Source of the DNA: Acanthamoeba sp. SK_2022b
Lineage: Eukaryota; Discosea; Longamoebia; Acanthamoebidae
Length of the DNA: 64,000 nucleotides
Assembly: GCA_027943245.1 (NCBI GenBank)
Contig: JANDJZ010000184.1
Location: 1-64,000 of the forward strand
Direction: 5' to 3'
Numbering within the stretch: position 1 is the first letter of the stretch; the number at the start of each line of letters is the position of its first letter. Made by a program: the position numbers and the translations under genes. Under the pieces are notes generated by a model, which worked only from the letters and a program-made list of their open reading frames with translations, did not search any database and was not told the DNA's origin. This document shows positions 32,101 to 44,272 of this stretch, in pieces.

Positions 32101-34851
32101 AGAGGGAGTAAAGCCCGTTGGTGGAGTTGGCCTGGTCTTGGACTGCCGAGAGCACGGTCGTCGCGTTGACCTTTACCACGTTGCCGCGTATGTTGACCAT
32201 CATAGCGCGTGCAGCGTTGGGGTCAACGTTCCCGCTTTGCGACCAGGTGAGGCTGTACGGAGTGGAGCCTGTCGCGACCACGATCCCAACAACTGCGTTG
32301 GCGAACAGCAGACAAGCGAAAGGCGCCGGTCCTAGTACCACAGAGCGCGAGCAGCGGCGCGGCGCTCAGCGCGACCGAGAGTGTGTTGTTGTTGGCCGAC
32401 TGGATGGGGAACGTCGCGTTGTACGATACGCTCACGGTCGAGTTGAACTCGGCGCTGAAGCCCGACAGAGCCGACGTGAAGACAAAAGTGATGTCTGCAC
32501 GCACCAAGGGCCCCAGAGTTGACATCGGCAATCGCACGTGAGCTAACAACGCCGACCGCCTCCAGATCAATAAAAAGGCTGGCGGGAGCGCACATGACAG
32601 CGTAGTCTGCATGATGGTGCGGATCGGCCTGTGAGGCAACGGTAGCGTTGGATTCAGCTGGACGATCTGTGTGAAGGCGGACAGTCGCCAACTTAGCCAC
32701 AGGCGAGAAAATGTGCATGCGCAGAGTGGAGTTACCATGGGGTCGTCCCAGAAAGTGATGCGATTGAGGTAGACGTCGACCAGGATCGTCAAATTGAGCA
32801 CCAGCGACGGATACCCCACCAACTCGGGTATCTGTCAGCATAGGCGAACGGCAACGTGAGTAATCTCTTCCAACACCAATAACACAGTCACCCATACATT
32901 ATAGACAGGGAACACGCCAAAGGCGACACCCTCGAAGTCCTGTACGCTCTCGAGACCCGCTACGCCGAACCTTTTTTATGCGAGAACGGTGGTCAGCCGC
33001 CAACAAGAAAGCGATTGCTGTGATCAAGAGAGCGAGAGATTGAACGAACCCGTTCTTGACCCCCAGAGCAAAGTCAAGGTCGCCTGATTACGATTGTGAA
33101 AGATTAACAGATCAAATACATAAATAAATAATAATAAAAAGGAGAAAGGCAGGGTGGCGCATACCACCGGCGAGATTGCGCAGGGCGGTCACGGTGTTCG
33201 AGGTGAAGTACTGGCAAAGACGATTAGCAGCAACGCAAAGCCAGCGGGCCCTGGACGTACCTTGAGCACGAACGTATCGGAGCTGTAGGTCTGGACCCAG
33301 TCGCTGACGGACTGCAGCGACGAGCCCTGTCCGATGAGCAGCGCCAGATCGCCCAGCGCCCGACTCCCCGCACAAACTACGCTGCCCAGCTGATCGAGCA
33401 CGCGCTTGTAGTAGAGGATGGTCAGCGGGAAAAATTTGGTCGCTGTGACGGCCGCCGCTGCGCGATCGTTGACCTGGGTCCAGCTGAGCAGCTCCATCAG
33501 CTCTTTCACCACCGTGCAGTCATCTTCCGCGACGACCGGATTGCGGAGCACAGAAGCCACCACGACATAGGCCATCGGCCATGTGCTCGCGCCGGGACCA
33601 TTGAAGAAGTCGGCCGTCAAGTTTGCCATTATGGTGCTGGAGTAGTCCGCCATGGCGGCCTGTACGGACGTGGTCGATGGCGTGACGGACACCCCGGCCC
33701 TGTTCTTCATGGAGAAGAAGGGCAGGGTGCCGCGCACCGTGCTCGAGAACTCGACGTACGTCATGCTGTACGCTGTGTTCTGCTCATTCGAACAATGTGG
33801 TGTGAGTCGCACTTGTGACGCTGCGCTGGGGTCAAGGTTGGACGAAGGAAGGTCGACCTTAACGTAGTCAAGGCGCGCTGAGGCGTTGATGGCACCGTGA
33901 GCCCTGCCCTGCTGTGCAGGCACCAGGTCGCCAAAGGATACACTACTGTTGGTGAAGGTGGAGTTGAAGGCGACGAGCGCACGCTCAAACACTTGGGAGA
34001 CCCCGTCGTCGCTGCTGGACCTGCGCGCATCGGCTATACGTGTGAGGGCCGAGTAGTAGGGCAAGGCTCGGGTTGGGCCGCACGTACGCGTAGCTCATGG
34101 TGATGTTGGCGCCCGGGAGGACCACCAAGGGATTGAGCGCCGCGATGGCCGAGTCATTCCACTGGGTGATCTCGCCGTGCCACACCCTCGCCAATGTTGC
34201 GCCGTCGAGCGCCTGCTCTCAAGACGTTCGCCGGAGCCGGATATAGGGAACATCAGTGGAAGAAGTTAAGAAGAGAGACAGAGGAGTTATACGAGCGCGG
34301 GGTTGCCTGGAAGGTTATAGACCACGACCAGGGCGCCTCCGGCCACCGGAACCGTGATGACGCTGTTGTCTGCTGGCCACAAGTTGGACGGGGGTCGACC
34401 GTCAGTGCTCACAAATACCAGCGTGCCGGAAGTCAGCTGCCCCGCTGCCGTTGCGAGCGAGGGGGCGAGAGTGTATTTGAGTAGCACATTGTCCTCCTTG
34501 AACTGATATCCTGCGGGAGCTCGTAGTGTGAGTGCCTCAGAATAAAATAATTGCTCAATTTTAGTTAAATATGGCAAATATTATTTTAATTAATGGAATT
34601 ATTTAACAATAGCTGGAATTTTGGCAAAACAGGCTTGTTACTCCAAGAGGTGCGCGCACCGTCAGCCCAGGCAGCCCACAGAGGTGAGTCGGCCTCCTGA
34701 CCTGCGCCCAGCAGATTGATGCACGAAGCAGCACAAAATAACCCTGTGAGTGGGAGGCTGTCAGAAGTGCTTGCTCAGTTCCTTTATCTTCAGTTGGACC
34801 ACGTCACTTACCAACCAAGACCAGCGCTAGCAACAGCCGATGCAGCCGCAT
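27635..34851 (-). CDS. Receptor B: paralog of A and C
   Basis: Same architecture as receptor A, on the other strand. Exon 1 (34851-34812) encodes [14 protein letters not shown], a clean signal peptide start, and splices to [15 protein letters not shown]. PstS-like module 1, about 34720-33190 ([39 protein letters not shown]). Module 2, about 32950-31870 ([26 protein letters not shown]). EGF-like [12 protein letters not shown] about 31590. Membrane helix about 31405-31330. Kinase 1 about 31310-30090 ([19 protein letters not shown]). Linker with LGSLGSLGS repeats encoded by GAGTGAGCC units near 30045-30075. Cyclase about 29802-29190 ([24 protein letters not shown]). Kinase 2 about 28760-27640 ([19 protein letters not shown]). 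The kinase-2 tail reads [11 protein letters not shown] where A reads [11 protein letters not shown]. An intron between cyclase and kinase 2 holds a long (GT)n array. Confidence 0.87.
29072..29133. repeat. (CA)n microsatellite in receptor B intron
   Basis: A perfect array of about 62 bp. It reads (GT)n on the coding strand and lies just after a donor in the region between cyclase and kinase 2. Confidence 0.95.
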
Positions 34852-35094
34852 CGCTGTTGCTGCTGGTTATTGTTGGCGCAGGTGAAGAGACCGGTTACAC
34901 TACCAAGACGTTGTTAGCCCGGTAACCTAGTAAAAACACCTTTTGCGCAGACGCCAGCCGTATCTCGACTTATCGGCCAAAGTAGGGCAAAAGAGCTCGC
35001 TACATGTTACGATGAACCTGGACCTTATGCGGGCTGCTGGTGTGAATCTTTAAGACCATTGATCTATCACAAAATAGAGTATTGCCAGACCCGC

Positions 35095-37257
35095 TCAGAC
35101 GTTGTGCGAGCCGCCGTCCTGTGCCGCGCCCTTTAGCACGCCGAGGGTGGAGATCACCTCCTCCATGGTCGGCCGCTTGGCCTCTTGGCTGTGCCAGCTC
35201 CTGATCAAGCGCGGTGTTTTCGTCAGTCGGACCGTTATATGATTGGGGGAGAGGGACTTGGTGCGTGTACCTCTTGACGAGCTTCTTGAAGGTGGGGGGC
35301 AGGTCAGCGGGGATCTTGGGCCGCTTGCCCTCCAGAACCTCGATGGCCACCGCCATGAAGTTGCAGCCGGCAAAGGGCTGCTTGCGCGTGGCTACCTCCC
35401 ACATGACAACGCCGAAGCTGTAAACGTCAGCTGACTCGCTGTACTTCTCTCCTCGAATCACCTCCGGCGCTGCCATAGCCACACATACAGTGAGACTTGA
35501 TGGTGAAGAGGGAAGCGCTGAGATAGTGAGGCGGGTTGGGCTGGGGGTTACCGGTCCAGCAGGGAGTGCCGCAGCGAGTCATGGTCACGTTCTCCTCCTT
35601 GATGCGCGCGAACCCAAAGTCGGCCACCTTCACGTTCCAGTTCTCGTCCACCAGCAGGTTCGACGGCTTGATGTCACGGTGCACGATCACCTGTAACGGC
35701 CGAGGCTGTGAGCGTTGGGAGCCCTATAGTCGTGGACTGTGAGTGGTGCGCGTACGGGCGAGAGGGAGTGGAGGTAGTTGATGCCCAGCGCCGCGCTCTT
35801 CAGCATGGCCATCTTCTGCGCCCAGCTGAGCTTGATGGTGTGGTCGCTCACGATGTCCTTGAGGCTGCCACGCTTCACGAACTCCGTCACGATGCAAAGG
35901 TTTGGCCGCTTGACGCAGGCGCCGATGAAGAGGACGATGTTGGGATGGTGGAGCTCGGACAGGAACGCCATCTCCGCCCTGAACTCCAGCATGCGTCGCT
36001 CGTCGAGCTTCTGCTTGATGAACTTCTTCACCGCCACCTCCACGCCCTTCCACATGCCTTTGTACACTGCGCCGTAGCTGCCCACGCCCACCTGGTCGCC
36101 CACCTGAATCTCCTTGTAGTCGATGACCCATCGGCACAGGTTGGCCGACGTGAGGAAGTGATCTTCCTTGTAGGCCATGCCCTCGCCCACCATCTCCCTC
36201 ACCGACCCGTCGTCGCTGTGCACTGACGAGCTCTGGCGTTTCGGTCACACACACAAGCGTCAGACGATTTCCGATGCGGGCAGGCCGTGACAGCGCGAGC
36301 GCAGAGACAAACAAGCGGGACGCAGGGGGGTGGAGAGCTTACTGAGTTGCTGTTGTCGTTGTCGTTGTCGTTGAAGGAGCCCTTCTGTAGGGACATGCGG
36401 CCAAAGTATCGGCCTTCGAGGCCCGGCAGCTTCATCTCGTAGAGGACGGCCCCGCCAAGGACGTCGGGCATCTCGAACCGGCCCAGCCTCTTGAGCCGTT
36501 TCTCCTCGGAGAGCTCGGCCAGCCCGCGGTCGGTGCTTCCAATCGTCATCGCCTCGGCCGAGAGCTTGTCGCGGGCCTGCTGGGAGACCACCACCTGGCC
36601 GCCGTGCGCGAGGGCCGTCATGCGCGCCGCCGCGTTCACCGACGAACCCACGTACTCCACCCGCCGCGTCATGGCGTCCTTGAGCACTCGCGGGTGGCCC
36701 ACGTGCACGCCCATACGTACGCGCAGTCCGCGGAACACCGTGCGCTCGTCCATGCCGCCGTCGACCTCCTCGGCGGCGCCCGGATGCGCGAGCAGGCTCT
36801 CCGGCCAGGCGACGGCGAGCAGTGCGTTCTGCACGTCGACGCACCAGCGGAGCGCGTCGAACGCGCGACCAAACACGAGACAGAACGAGCCCTCGCCCGT
36901 GTTCCGCTCGCGCCCCACGCCCGCCTCGTAGCCGCCGTACTTGACCGCCAGCGACCGCAGCAGCTCGTTGTGGGCGGTCGTGGCGTCGCGCATGGCCACC
37001 GGGTCGTGCTCCCAGAGCGAGGCCGCGCGCGTGATGTCCGAGAACACAATCGCCACCTCGCCGTCTGGTGCGCGAATGCCGTGGGGAACGAGAGCGACGC
37101 CCGAGCCGTGATCGGAGTTGCTCGACGACGCGCCGCCGGAGGAGGCCGAGCTCGACGGGCCCGAGTGGTGGCTGAGCCTGTGGCGAGAGTCCGATCCAGC
37201 CGACGAACTGCCACCCAAGACAGCGGCATAAGCATGTGATCACAAGAAGCGCGCACG

Positions 37258-37303
<46 letters not shown>

Positions 37304-38535
37304 GGAGGACGAGTGTGAGGTGTAGGACGAGCGCGACATGCCGCCATCGACTGAGCTGAGGCGGGTCATGATCTCGAGGAAGGTCGGGCGGATGGTGGGG
37401 TCCTCGTGCCAGCACGCCTGCATCAGCTCCACGAAATCGCGCTCTGTGTCTGGAATGGGCGCCGGTAGGGCGGGCCGCATGTTGTTGCGGATGACCGCCA
37501 CCGCCACCGCCGCAGGGCTTTGACATGCCACCAACCACACAGTCAGCCACCCAGTCGATAAGAACTTCATGATGAAGCGCGTACCTCATGCCGCCGTAGG
37601 GCTGCTCGCGAGTGAGGAGCTCCCACAGGATGATCCCGAACGAGTACACGTCGGCCAGGATGTAGTCCACGTCCTGGTACTCGTTGAGCACCTCGGGCGC
37701 CGTCCAGTGCACCGTGGCCACTCCGGCCGTGCCCTTCTTGACGTTGCCCTTAAACGTGGTCAACCCAAAGTCGCTCACCTGCCCGAATAAAAGCGAGTAA
37801 CGCCTTGAGAGCGCCGTTGCGATTGCAGAGGCGTGGGGAGATTGGAGCGTCGGGGGAGGGGCGAACCTTGACGTTCCACTTGGAGTCGAGAAGCAGATTG
37901 AGCGACTTGAGGTCCCTGTGCACGATGCCCGACGAGTGCAGGAAGTGCATGCCCTTGGCCGCCTGGAACGCCATCTTGATCTTGAGCTTGGACGGGATCT
38001 CCGGAATCAGTTCGTTGTGCAACAGCTGTCGTTGATTGGGCCGGATTAGATCATGAAAGCATTGCATTGCATGTGAGGCGGCGCTTGGTGATGTAAAGGA
38101 GAGAAAGGTCGGAGTCGCGTACGTCGTAGAGGGAGCCGAGGGCCATGAACTCCATGACGATGCACATCTTGGGCGGCTTGGTCGACGCCGCCATGAACAG
38201 CACCACGTTCGGGTGCCTCAGTGTGGTCATCACGTGGATCTCCTCGGCAAAGTTCTTCTGCATCTCCTTGGTCACCTGGGTGGTAGAGGCCACCATCTTG
38301 ACGGCGACCTCGGTGCCACGCCACTTGGCCTTGAACACCTCGCCGTAGCCGCCCATGCCCAACGCCTCACCCATCTCGAGCTCATCCCAGTTGAGGTTCC
38401 ACTCGGCCCTGTTCTTGCGGCTGAGCCTCGTGAAACAGATCACGGCCAATATGAGGCACAGCAGCAGCAGGCACAGCGCCACGGAGACCGGAATCACGAT
38501 GCCCTGCGCTCGTAAATACACACACACACACACAC

Positions 38536-38612
<77 letters not shown>

Positions 38613-41600
38613 CACACACACACACACACGACACACAATAACAACGACGACGACATTGAGTGGCTGGATGTGGGCAGACACAAGCATTGCTAGAAGCCAT
38701 GCAGGGGCGAGACATACGAGAATGATTGGAAGGTTGTCGGACGAAGAGGCAGGTTGATAGGTCTGATCGCAGAAGGTGCCACCGTAGCCAGAGAAGCATG
38801 CGCACTGGTTGTCGACGCAACGCCCGTTGTTGGAGCAAACGATGCCATCGGAGATACAGGCCCACACGGACAGCATGTGTTCGCCGTCGCACTTGATCTG
38901 AGAACACACGCACGCTGGGAATGAGCGTTCCATCGCTAAAAGCAGTTATTGGCTGGCAAACGCACTGTGGAGAGCGAAGAGAGAGTGCTCTTCTGGATTA
39001 CAGGGATCTGTCCTGCAGAGACGGTGCCAGACCTTCATTGGAATGGAAGAAGTAATATAAGAATTAATATTAGAGAAAATAAATATTACACAAATAAATC
39101 CATGAAAAGGCGTACCCTTCCGCCAGGAGGAAGGCCTGACCGTCAGTTTGCGTCCAATAGAGCCAGTTCACCAGGGCCTTGGTCTTCACGCAGTCCAACG
39201 TTGCGGATCTTAGCGGCAGCAAGAAGGGCAGGCTCGTCACGATGGGCCAGGCCTCTGGGGCGGCGGCTACATACAGGGCAGAGGCGAGCGTCAGTCATCC
39301 AAGGTAGAAAATAAAGATAAATAGAATAACCAGGTAAAGAGGACGCACAGAGAGAAAACTGGCCAATGACGCCTTTTGTCTCCGCGAGCTCGGCCACTGC
39401 GGCGTACACAGTAGAGGCCTTGGCCTCCACCGCGTTGCCCTTCGTGTTGCGTAGGGAGAAGTAGGTGATATTGGAATTGGAGTTACCGCTGATCGTCCAC
39501 GCAAGCGAGTACGGTCTCTGGCCTGTGTGGAAGTAGCCCGGAGACGTAGAGACGGGATAAGAGAGAATGAGAATGCTATGTGCTTAAGCAGGGGATAACA
39601 ACAGACACCGCGCCACTCGTACCAGCCGCATCGAGCATAGTGGAGAGGGTGAACGGCCCGGAGACGACGCGGTGCTCGTCTTGTATCCGATCTTGGATCG
39701 GGAAGCGAACGGCCAGATCGGTACCCACCTAAGGGTTCAGCAACCTTGTCAGTCATTCGACTCCGGGCTCTGCGATCAACGCCCGAGCAAAAGCGCACCG
39801 TCTGGTTGAACTCGCGACTGTACGTGGCAAGAGCGTCGGTGAACGCAGCAGTCGTGACTAGAACGGTGGGAAAGATGACGAAATGTTAGGACACGACAGG
39901 GTACGGGGCGAGGGCTGGGCTGATTGGGGGGGAAGAAGGGAGGCGCGTACGCGAGCTGGTGGTCTGCACGATGACCACGATGTCCTCCTGAGGAAGCAGC
40001 ACATCCGGGTTGAGCGCCTGAATCTGTTGTATGTCGACGATAGAGAGATGTCCCACCGAAGCTCAGTATGCGAGGAAAGAGGCAGAAGCCAGCTCGGTGA
40101 TGCCGTACGGAGGAGTCGTTCCACATGGTCACTCGGCCCAGGTAGATGTCGACCAGGACATCGAGGCTCAACTGCAGCGGAGGCGACCCCAACAGCTCGG
40201 GAATCTGGATATATATCTGGGGTTAGCACGTTGTTCGAGGCCCACGAATAATGGAGCGGGGCCACAAAAAGGTCAAGTACGTTGTAGATGGGGATGACCG
40301 CCGCAGTGACGCCGGGGAAGGCCTTGATGCCGTTCAGATTCTCAACGCTGAGGTCCGAGGCTATCCTGCTTGAGACGGAGAACACGACCGCCCCAGCACA
40401 CAAAGTGAGCCGTTCGTCGCTTTCGTGTGGGGTCGACACAAAACCTGCCCACACTGCCATAAAACAAGAGAGAACGCCAAGCGATACCCGGAAGGCAGGC
40501 CGAGGGCGAAGTCGACGTCGCCGGCAACGAGGTCCTGGATGGCCGTGACAGTGGGCACGGAGAAGTACTTTTGGTTGAAAGTGTTGCCGCTGTAGCCCTG
40601 GATCCAGTCGCTGATCGTGTCGATGGCCGTGCCCTCACCGATGAGGTAGGAGGAGTTGAAGGCGCGAACGCCGCCGCACTTGATGCTTCCCAGGCCATCG
40701 ATCAGGCGCTTATAGTAGACTGTGGTCAGAGTGAAGGAGCCACCGCGGACGATGGCCGCGGCGATGTGGTCGTTGACCTGCATCCAGCTGAATATGTCGG
40801 CCATCGAGGCGACCGTAGTGCAGTCGACCAGCGACGAATTGACGTTTTGAGGCGTGGACACCACCACGACGAAGGTCATTGGCCACGAGGCCGAACCGTT
40901 ACCGTTGAACACGTCTGTGATCAGGTTGCCTGCTCACGCCGCACAGGTGGCTCATTGGTCGGTGGTAACGAGGGAGAGGGTAGGCGGAGGCGATGTACCC
41001 GAGCGCACGACGGCGCTGTAGTCGTCCATGGCGCTCTTGGCCGCCGTGGCGTTGAGCGTGATGTTGTTGCCGGCCTTGTTGATCATGTTGACGTTGGGCA
41101 ACCGTCGCTTGTAGGTGTTTGAACGTTCGACGTAGGTCATCACGTATCGGTTGTTCTGTATTCACCATCAACCCAATTATCAGCGTCAATGGCTCAAGCG
41201 CAGCTGCCGTCTAAGCCGATCTGATTTCTTCCGACACGAGAGCAGCCGTACCACCGCGTAGTTGAGACGGTCGATCATGCTGGTGGCGCGGAAGGTTCGG
41301 TTCAGGGGCAGGTAGGAATCGAAGGTGAAGTTGGAGCTGGTGAAGGAGTCATTGAAGGAGGCCAGCGCCCTCTTGAACAGTTGAGAGATGCCGTCCTCGA
41401 CCGTCCTGCATGAGTGTACGAGCCCAGCGAGCTGTCAGCTGGTGGGTCACCCAAAACGCAACTGCGGCGCACTCTGCAGATGAGCTAATGAGGCCCAAGG
41501 GTTATACATGTAGGCCAAGATGATGTCTTCGTCTGGAAGTGGCAAGCCCGGATTTAGCATTGTCAGCTGCGGGTCGTTGAACTTGGAGATGTTCCCCGAC

Positions 41601-42405
41601 CAGATACGGCTCAGCGTTGGCCCATCCAGCGTCTGTGCACCGAGCCAACGATAGCGGGATCGTTAACAGTGCGCCAATAAACGAGCTGTCGACAGGCCAA
41701 AAACACCAACCGGGTGTCTTGCAACCAATGAGAGACCAACCAACGAGAGCCCATACCAGTGAGGCAGTTACGTTGGGGATGTTGTACACGACGATGAGGG
41801 CGTGGGCGGCAACGGGGAGTTGGAGAGTTCCGGGAGGCACCACACTCGCCGGCTGCCCTCCGTCGGTGCTGATGAAGGTGGCCGCCCCCGACTCAAGGCT
41901 GGGCCAGGCCGTTGAGACGAGCGCCGTCTGCTTGTAGGTGAGGGCTACGTTGTCGGACTTATAGGGGAACGCTGTTGTTTTGATACAAACAACACACGCC
42001 CAAAACGTTAACGTTAGCCGGCGTCGCCAACGTTATTTTAGGTTCTAGTTTCAAGGAGATCTATGGACGTGAAAAGGAAAGTCCTATGGCTCCGCGCAAA
42101 TTTACTGATTGGCGCGTGATGAGCCTTAATTGCACCACGAGGCGAAGAGGAAGATGGACGCGAACCATCGCTGCACTGGCCCCACATCACGCCAGCTGGG
42201 TTCTCTCCAATACCGTTGACGTTTAGGCCCGACACGCACAGGCAGCCTGCCACCGCCCAGTACCAAGCATTGCAGTGAGTTGGATGGCATTTCGCCTCAC
42301 GCTGTCTATGAGAGAGAGCGCACCGAGCAGGAGGGCCAGAACGCCCGTGAGTGCCCACCAGCGAGAGCTGAACACTTCAGCCGTGGTGAGACGAAGCCGT
42401 GACAT
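35095..42405 (-). CDS. Receptor C: paralog of A and B
   Basis: Third copy, tandem with B (243 bp between B's start and C's stop). Met at 42405 begins [12 protein letters not shown], followed by a hydrophobic helix [13 protein letters not shown], and splices to [15 protein letters not shown]. Module 1 about 41990-40350 ([26 protein letters not shown]; this copy has AAHA where A and B have AGGA). Module 2 about 40330-39100 ([21 protein letters not shown]). EGF-like region about 38900-38760 ([12 protein letters not shown]). Membrane helix about 38510-38430. Kinase 1 about 38400-37330 ([19 protein letters not shown]). Ser/Gly linker about 37210-37080. Cyclase about 37060-36430 ([24 protein letters not shown]). 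Kinase 2 about 36223-35100 ([19 protein letters not shown]). Introns fall at the same places as in A and B. Two introns hold (GT)n arrays on the coding strand. Confidence 0.87.
37259..37300. repeat. (CA)n microsatellite in receptor C intron
   Basis: A perfect 42-bp array in the intron after kinase 1; (GT)n on the coding strand. Confidence 0.9.
38519..38633. repeat. Interrupted (CA)n microsatellite in receptor C intron
   Basis: About 115 bp of CA broken by a few CGA interruptions, between the EGF-like exon and the membrane-helix exon; (GT)n on the coding strand. Confidence 0.95.
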
Positions 42406-43165
42406 GGCTAGCTGGTAAGAGTGGAGACTTGCTGTGTGAAGAACTTGCGAGGAAGTCGGCTGTCGGTGTGAGCGGAGAGATGTTGCAACAGGAAGAGCAA
42501 GAAGAACGAACAGAACAGTCCAAAACTGGGGTTCGGTAAACGTTGTGCGCGACTGGCGTCGACAGCAAGCCTATTGGACCAATACTAGTATTACGCCGGC
42601 TGGGCGTCGCTGGGTTTGTTCGACTCGACGACCGCAACCTCGACACCCACCTTTGCCTTTTCGCGATCAGCGAATTACCGATCGCGCACAGTGCAGTTAA
42701 TCTGGTGCCGTGCAACGCTATTTGTTCTTGCCACCTCTCGGCCGCCCTTCCGAGCAGCGTGTTCTCTGCGCTGCGACCAGGCTTCACCGCCGCCCAGCAA
42801 GTAGCTCATCACCAAGCTTGGAGCAGGCGGTACCGCAAGCACTTCACTCAGGGGATGCCAACGTCGAGGTGCACGCGCCGCAGGTAATTGCCTGCCTTGG
42901 TAAAGCGATCAAGTACCTGGACCACCGGCGTAGAATCACCGTTGAAGAAGGCGTGCCATCTGCTATCAGTAAACACCTGGCCAAACGCCGTTGCACCCAA
43001 AGTTGTTCTGTTCACATGCCATTCGGTCTCCTAGGCGGCTCCTCGGGGCGACCAGGCACGCCTTGGCGCGCAAAAGGCCAAGCTTGCAGCGGAAGCACGT
43101 TCCGGTGATTAATGGCTTGCATCACTCGCATTGATGATCATTTTTGAGGAAGATGAAGTTCATCT
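42406..43165. other. Gene-free stretch between receptor C and UROD
   Basis: This 760-bp stretch holds the upstream region of receptor C and the 3' flank of UROD. Plus-strand open frames (for example 42543-42887) show no domain, no homologous neighbour and no plausible splice partners. Nothing else is recognised. Confidence 0.45.
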
Positions 43166-44272
43166 TCAAGCGCTTCGGTTCATTTCTTCAGAAATCTCGT
43201 GAACAGCGTCGATGAAAGCACCGACAAGTTGCGGATCGTGGGATGGATGAAGTCCATGCCCGAGATTGCCGATGAGGCCCTGCGTCGACCCAAAGCTCTG
43301 GAGCATCTTACGCACTTCCTCACGGATGACCTCCTTCGACGAGTAGAGCGCGCACGGATCGAGGTTACCCTGCAGCGAGCACCTGCGTCCACCCTTGCTG
43401 ACCAGGTCGCGAGCGACCGAGGCAGAGATGGTCCAGTCGAGTCCCACGACGTCATAGTCGCTGTCACGAGCCAGCTCCTCGATAGCGTAATTGGCGCCCT
43501 TGGCGAATACGATGAGAGGGATCTCGGGGTGCTTGGCCTTCAGCGCTCGTGCAATCTGCAGGAGGTACGGCTTGGAGAAGGTAGCGAACACATCCGGACC
43601 GATCTCGTTCGCCCATGAATCGAAAATCTGGAGCAATTGCGCGCCTGCGGCGACTTGGCCCTCGAGATAGATGATGATCGTGTCTGTGAGGCGCTGGAGA
43701 AGGGCATGCGATGCCTCGGGGTACTTGTAGAACCAGGCCTTGGCCTTGGCAAACATCTTGCTGCCGCCGCCTTCAATCATGTAGGCCATGAGAGTCCACG
43801 GCGCACCGCTGAAGCCGATGAGCGGGACGCGGCCTGCCAATCGCTCCCTCGTGAGCGTAATGGCCTCGAACACGTAGTTCAATCGCTCAAGTGCAGCGGA
43901 AGGCTCATCGAGTTTGGTCAAATCGTCGGGCGATGTGAGGGGATGAGGAAAATGCGGCCCTGCCTTCTCCAGCATCAGCACCTCCATTCCCAGTGCTTGC
44001 GGCACCACCAGGATGTCCGTAAAGATGATAGCGGCATCTAGAGGGAATCGTTCAACGGGCTGCAGAGTGATGGTAGCCGCCAGCTCCTTGTTACGGCAGA
44101 CGGTGAAGAAATCGGCGCCCCCCTTCGCTTCGTGATACTCAGGCAGATAACGCCCGGCCTGTCGCATGACCCACACCGGCACCCGCTCTGTCTTCTGTCC
44201 GAATGCAGCCCTTATGATAAGATCGTTCTGGAGTGGGGCGAATCGCTCATCCTGCTTCTGCTGTTGTGCCAT
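43166..44272 (-). CDS. Uroporphyrinogen decarboxylase (intronless)
   Basis: Heme biosynthesis enzyme that removes four acetate carboxyls from uroporphyrinogen III to give coproporphyrinogen. A single 368-residue frame starts at 44272 (MAQQQK) and has both family signatures: PVWVMRQAGRYLPEY near the N terminus and GFSGAPWTLMAYMIEGG in the middle. FTDILVVPQALGM carries the conserved active-site Asp region, and GNLDP and GHGLHPSHDP close the chain. Length equals the usual 350-370. An in-frame Met upstream at 44395 would add 41 residues of possible targeting sequence, but family length favours 44272. Unlike its neighbours it has no intron, and its GC content is visibly lower. Confidence 0.95.
   Translation of the reverse strand: MAQQQKQDERFAPLQNDLIIRAAFGQKTERVPVWVMRQAGRYLPEYHEAKGGADFFTVCRNKELAATITLQPVERFPLDAAIIFTDILVVPQALGMEVLMLEKAGPHFPHPLTSPDDLTKLDEPSAALERLNYVFEAITLTRERLAGRVPLIGFSGAPWTLMAYMIEGGGSKMFAKAKAWFYKYPEASHALLQRLTDTIIIYLEGQVAAGAQLLQIFDSWANEIGPDVFATFSKPYLLQIARALKAKHPEIPLIVFAKGANYAIEELARDSDYDVVGLDWTISASVARDLVSKGGRRCSLQGNLDPCALYSSKEVIREEVRKMLQSFGSTQGLIGNLGHGLHPSHDPQLVGAFIDAVHEISEEMNRSA

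Noticed and set aside
24160..38400. Suspicion that kinase 1 is a pseudokinase, as in animal receptor guanylate cyclases
   Set aside because: The VAVK lysine, HRD aspartate and DFG are present in A, B and C.
42543..42887. Plus-strand ORF upstream of receptor C
   Set aside because: No recognisable motif, no second exon and low-complexity composition; probably a chance frame in GC-rich DNA.
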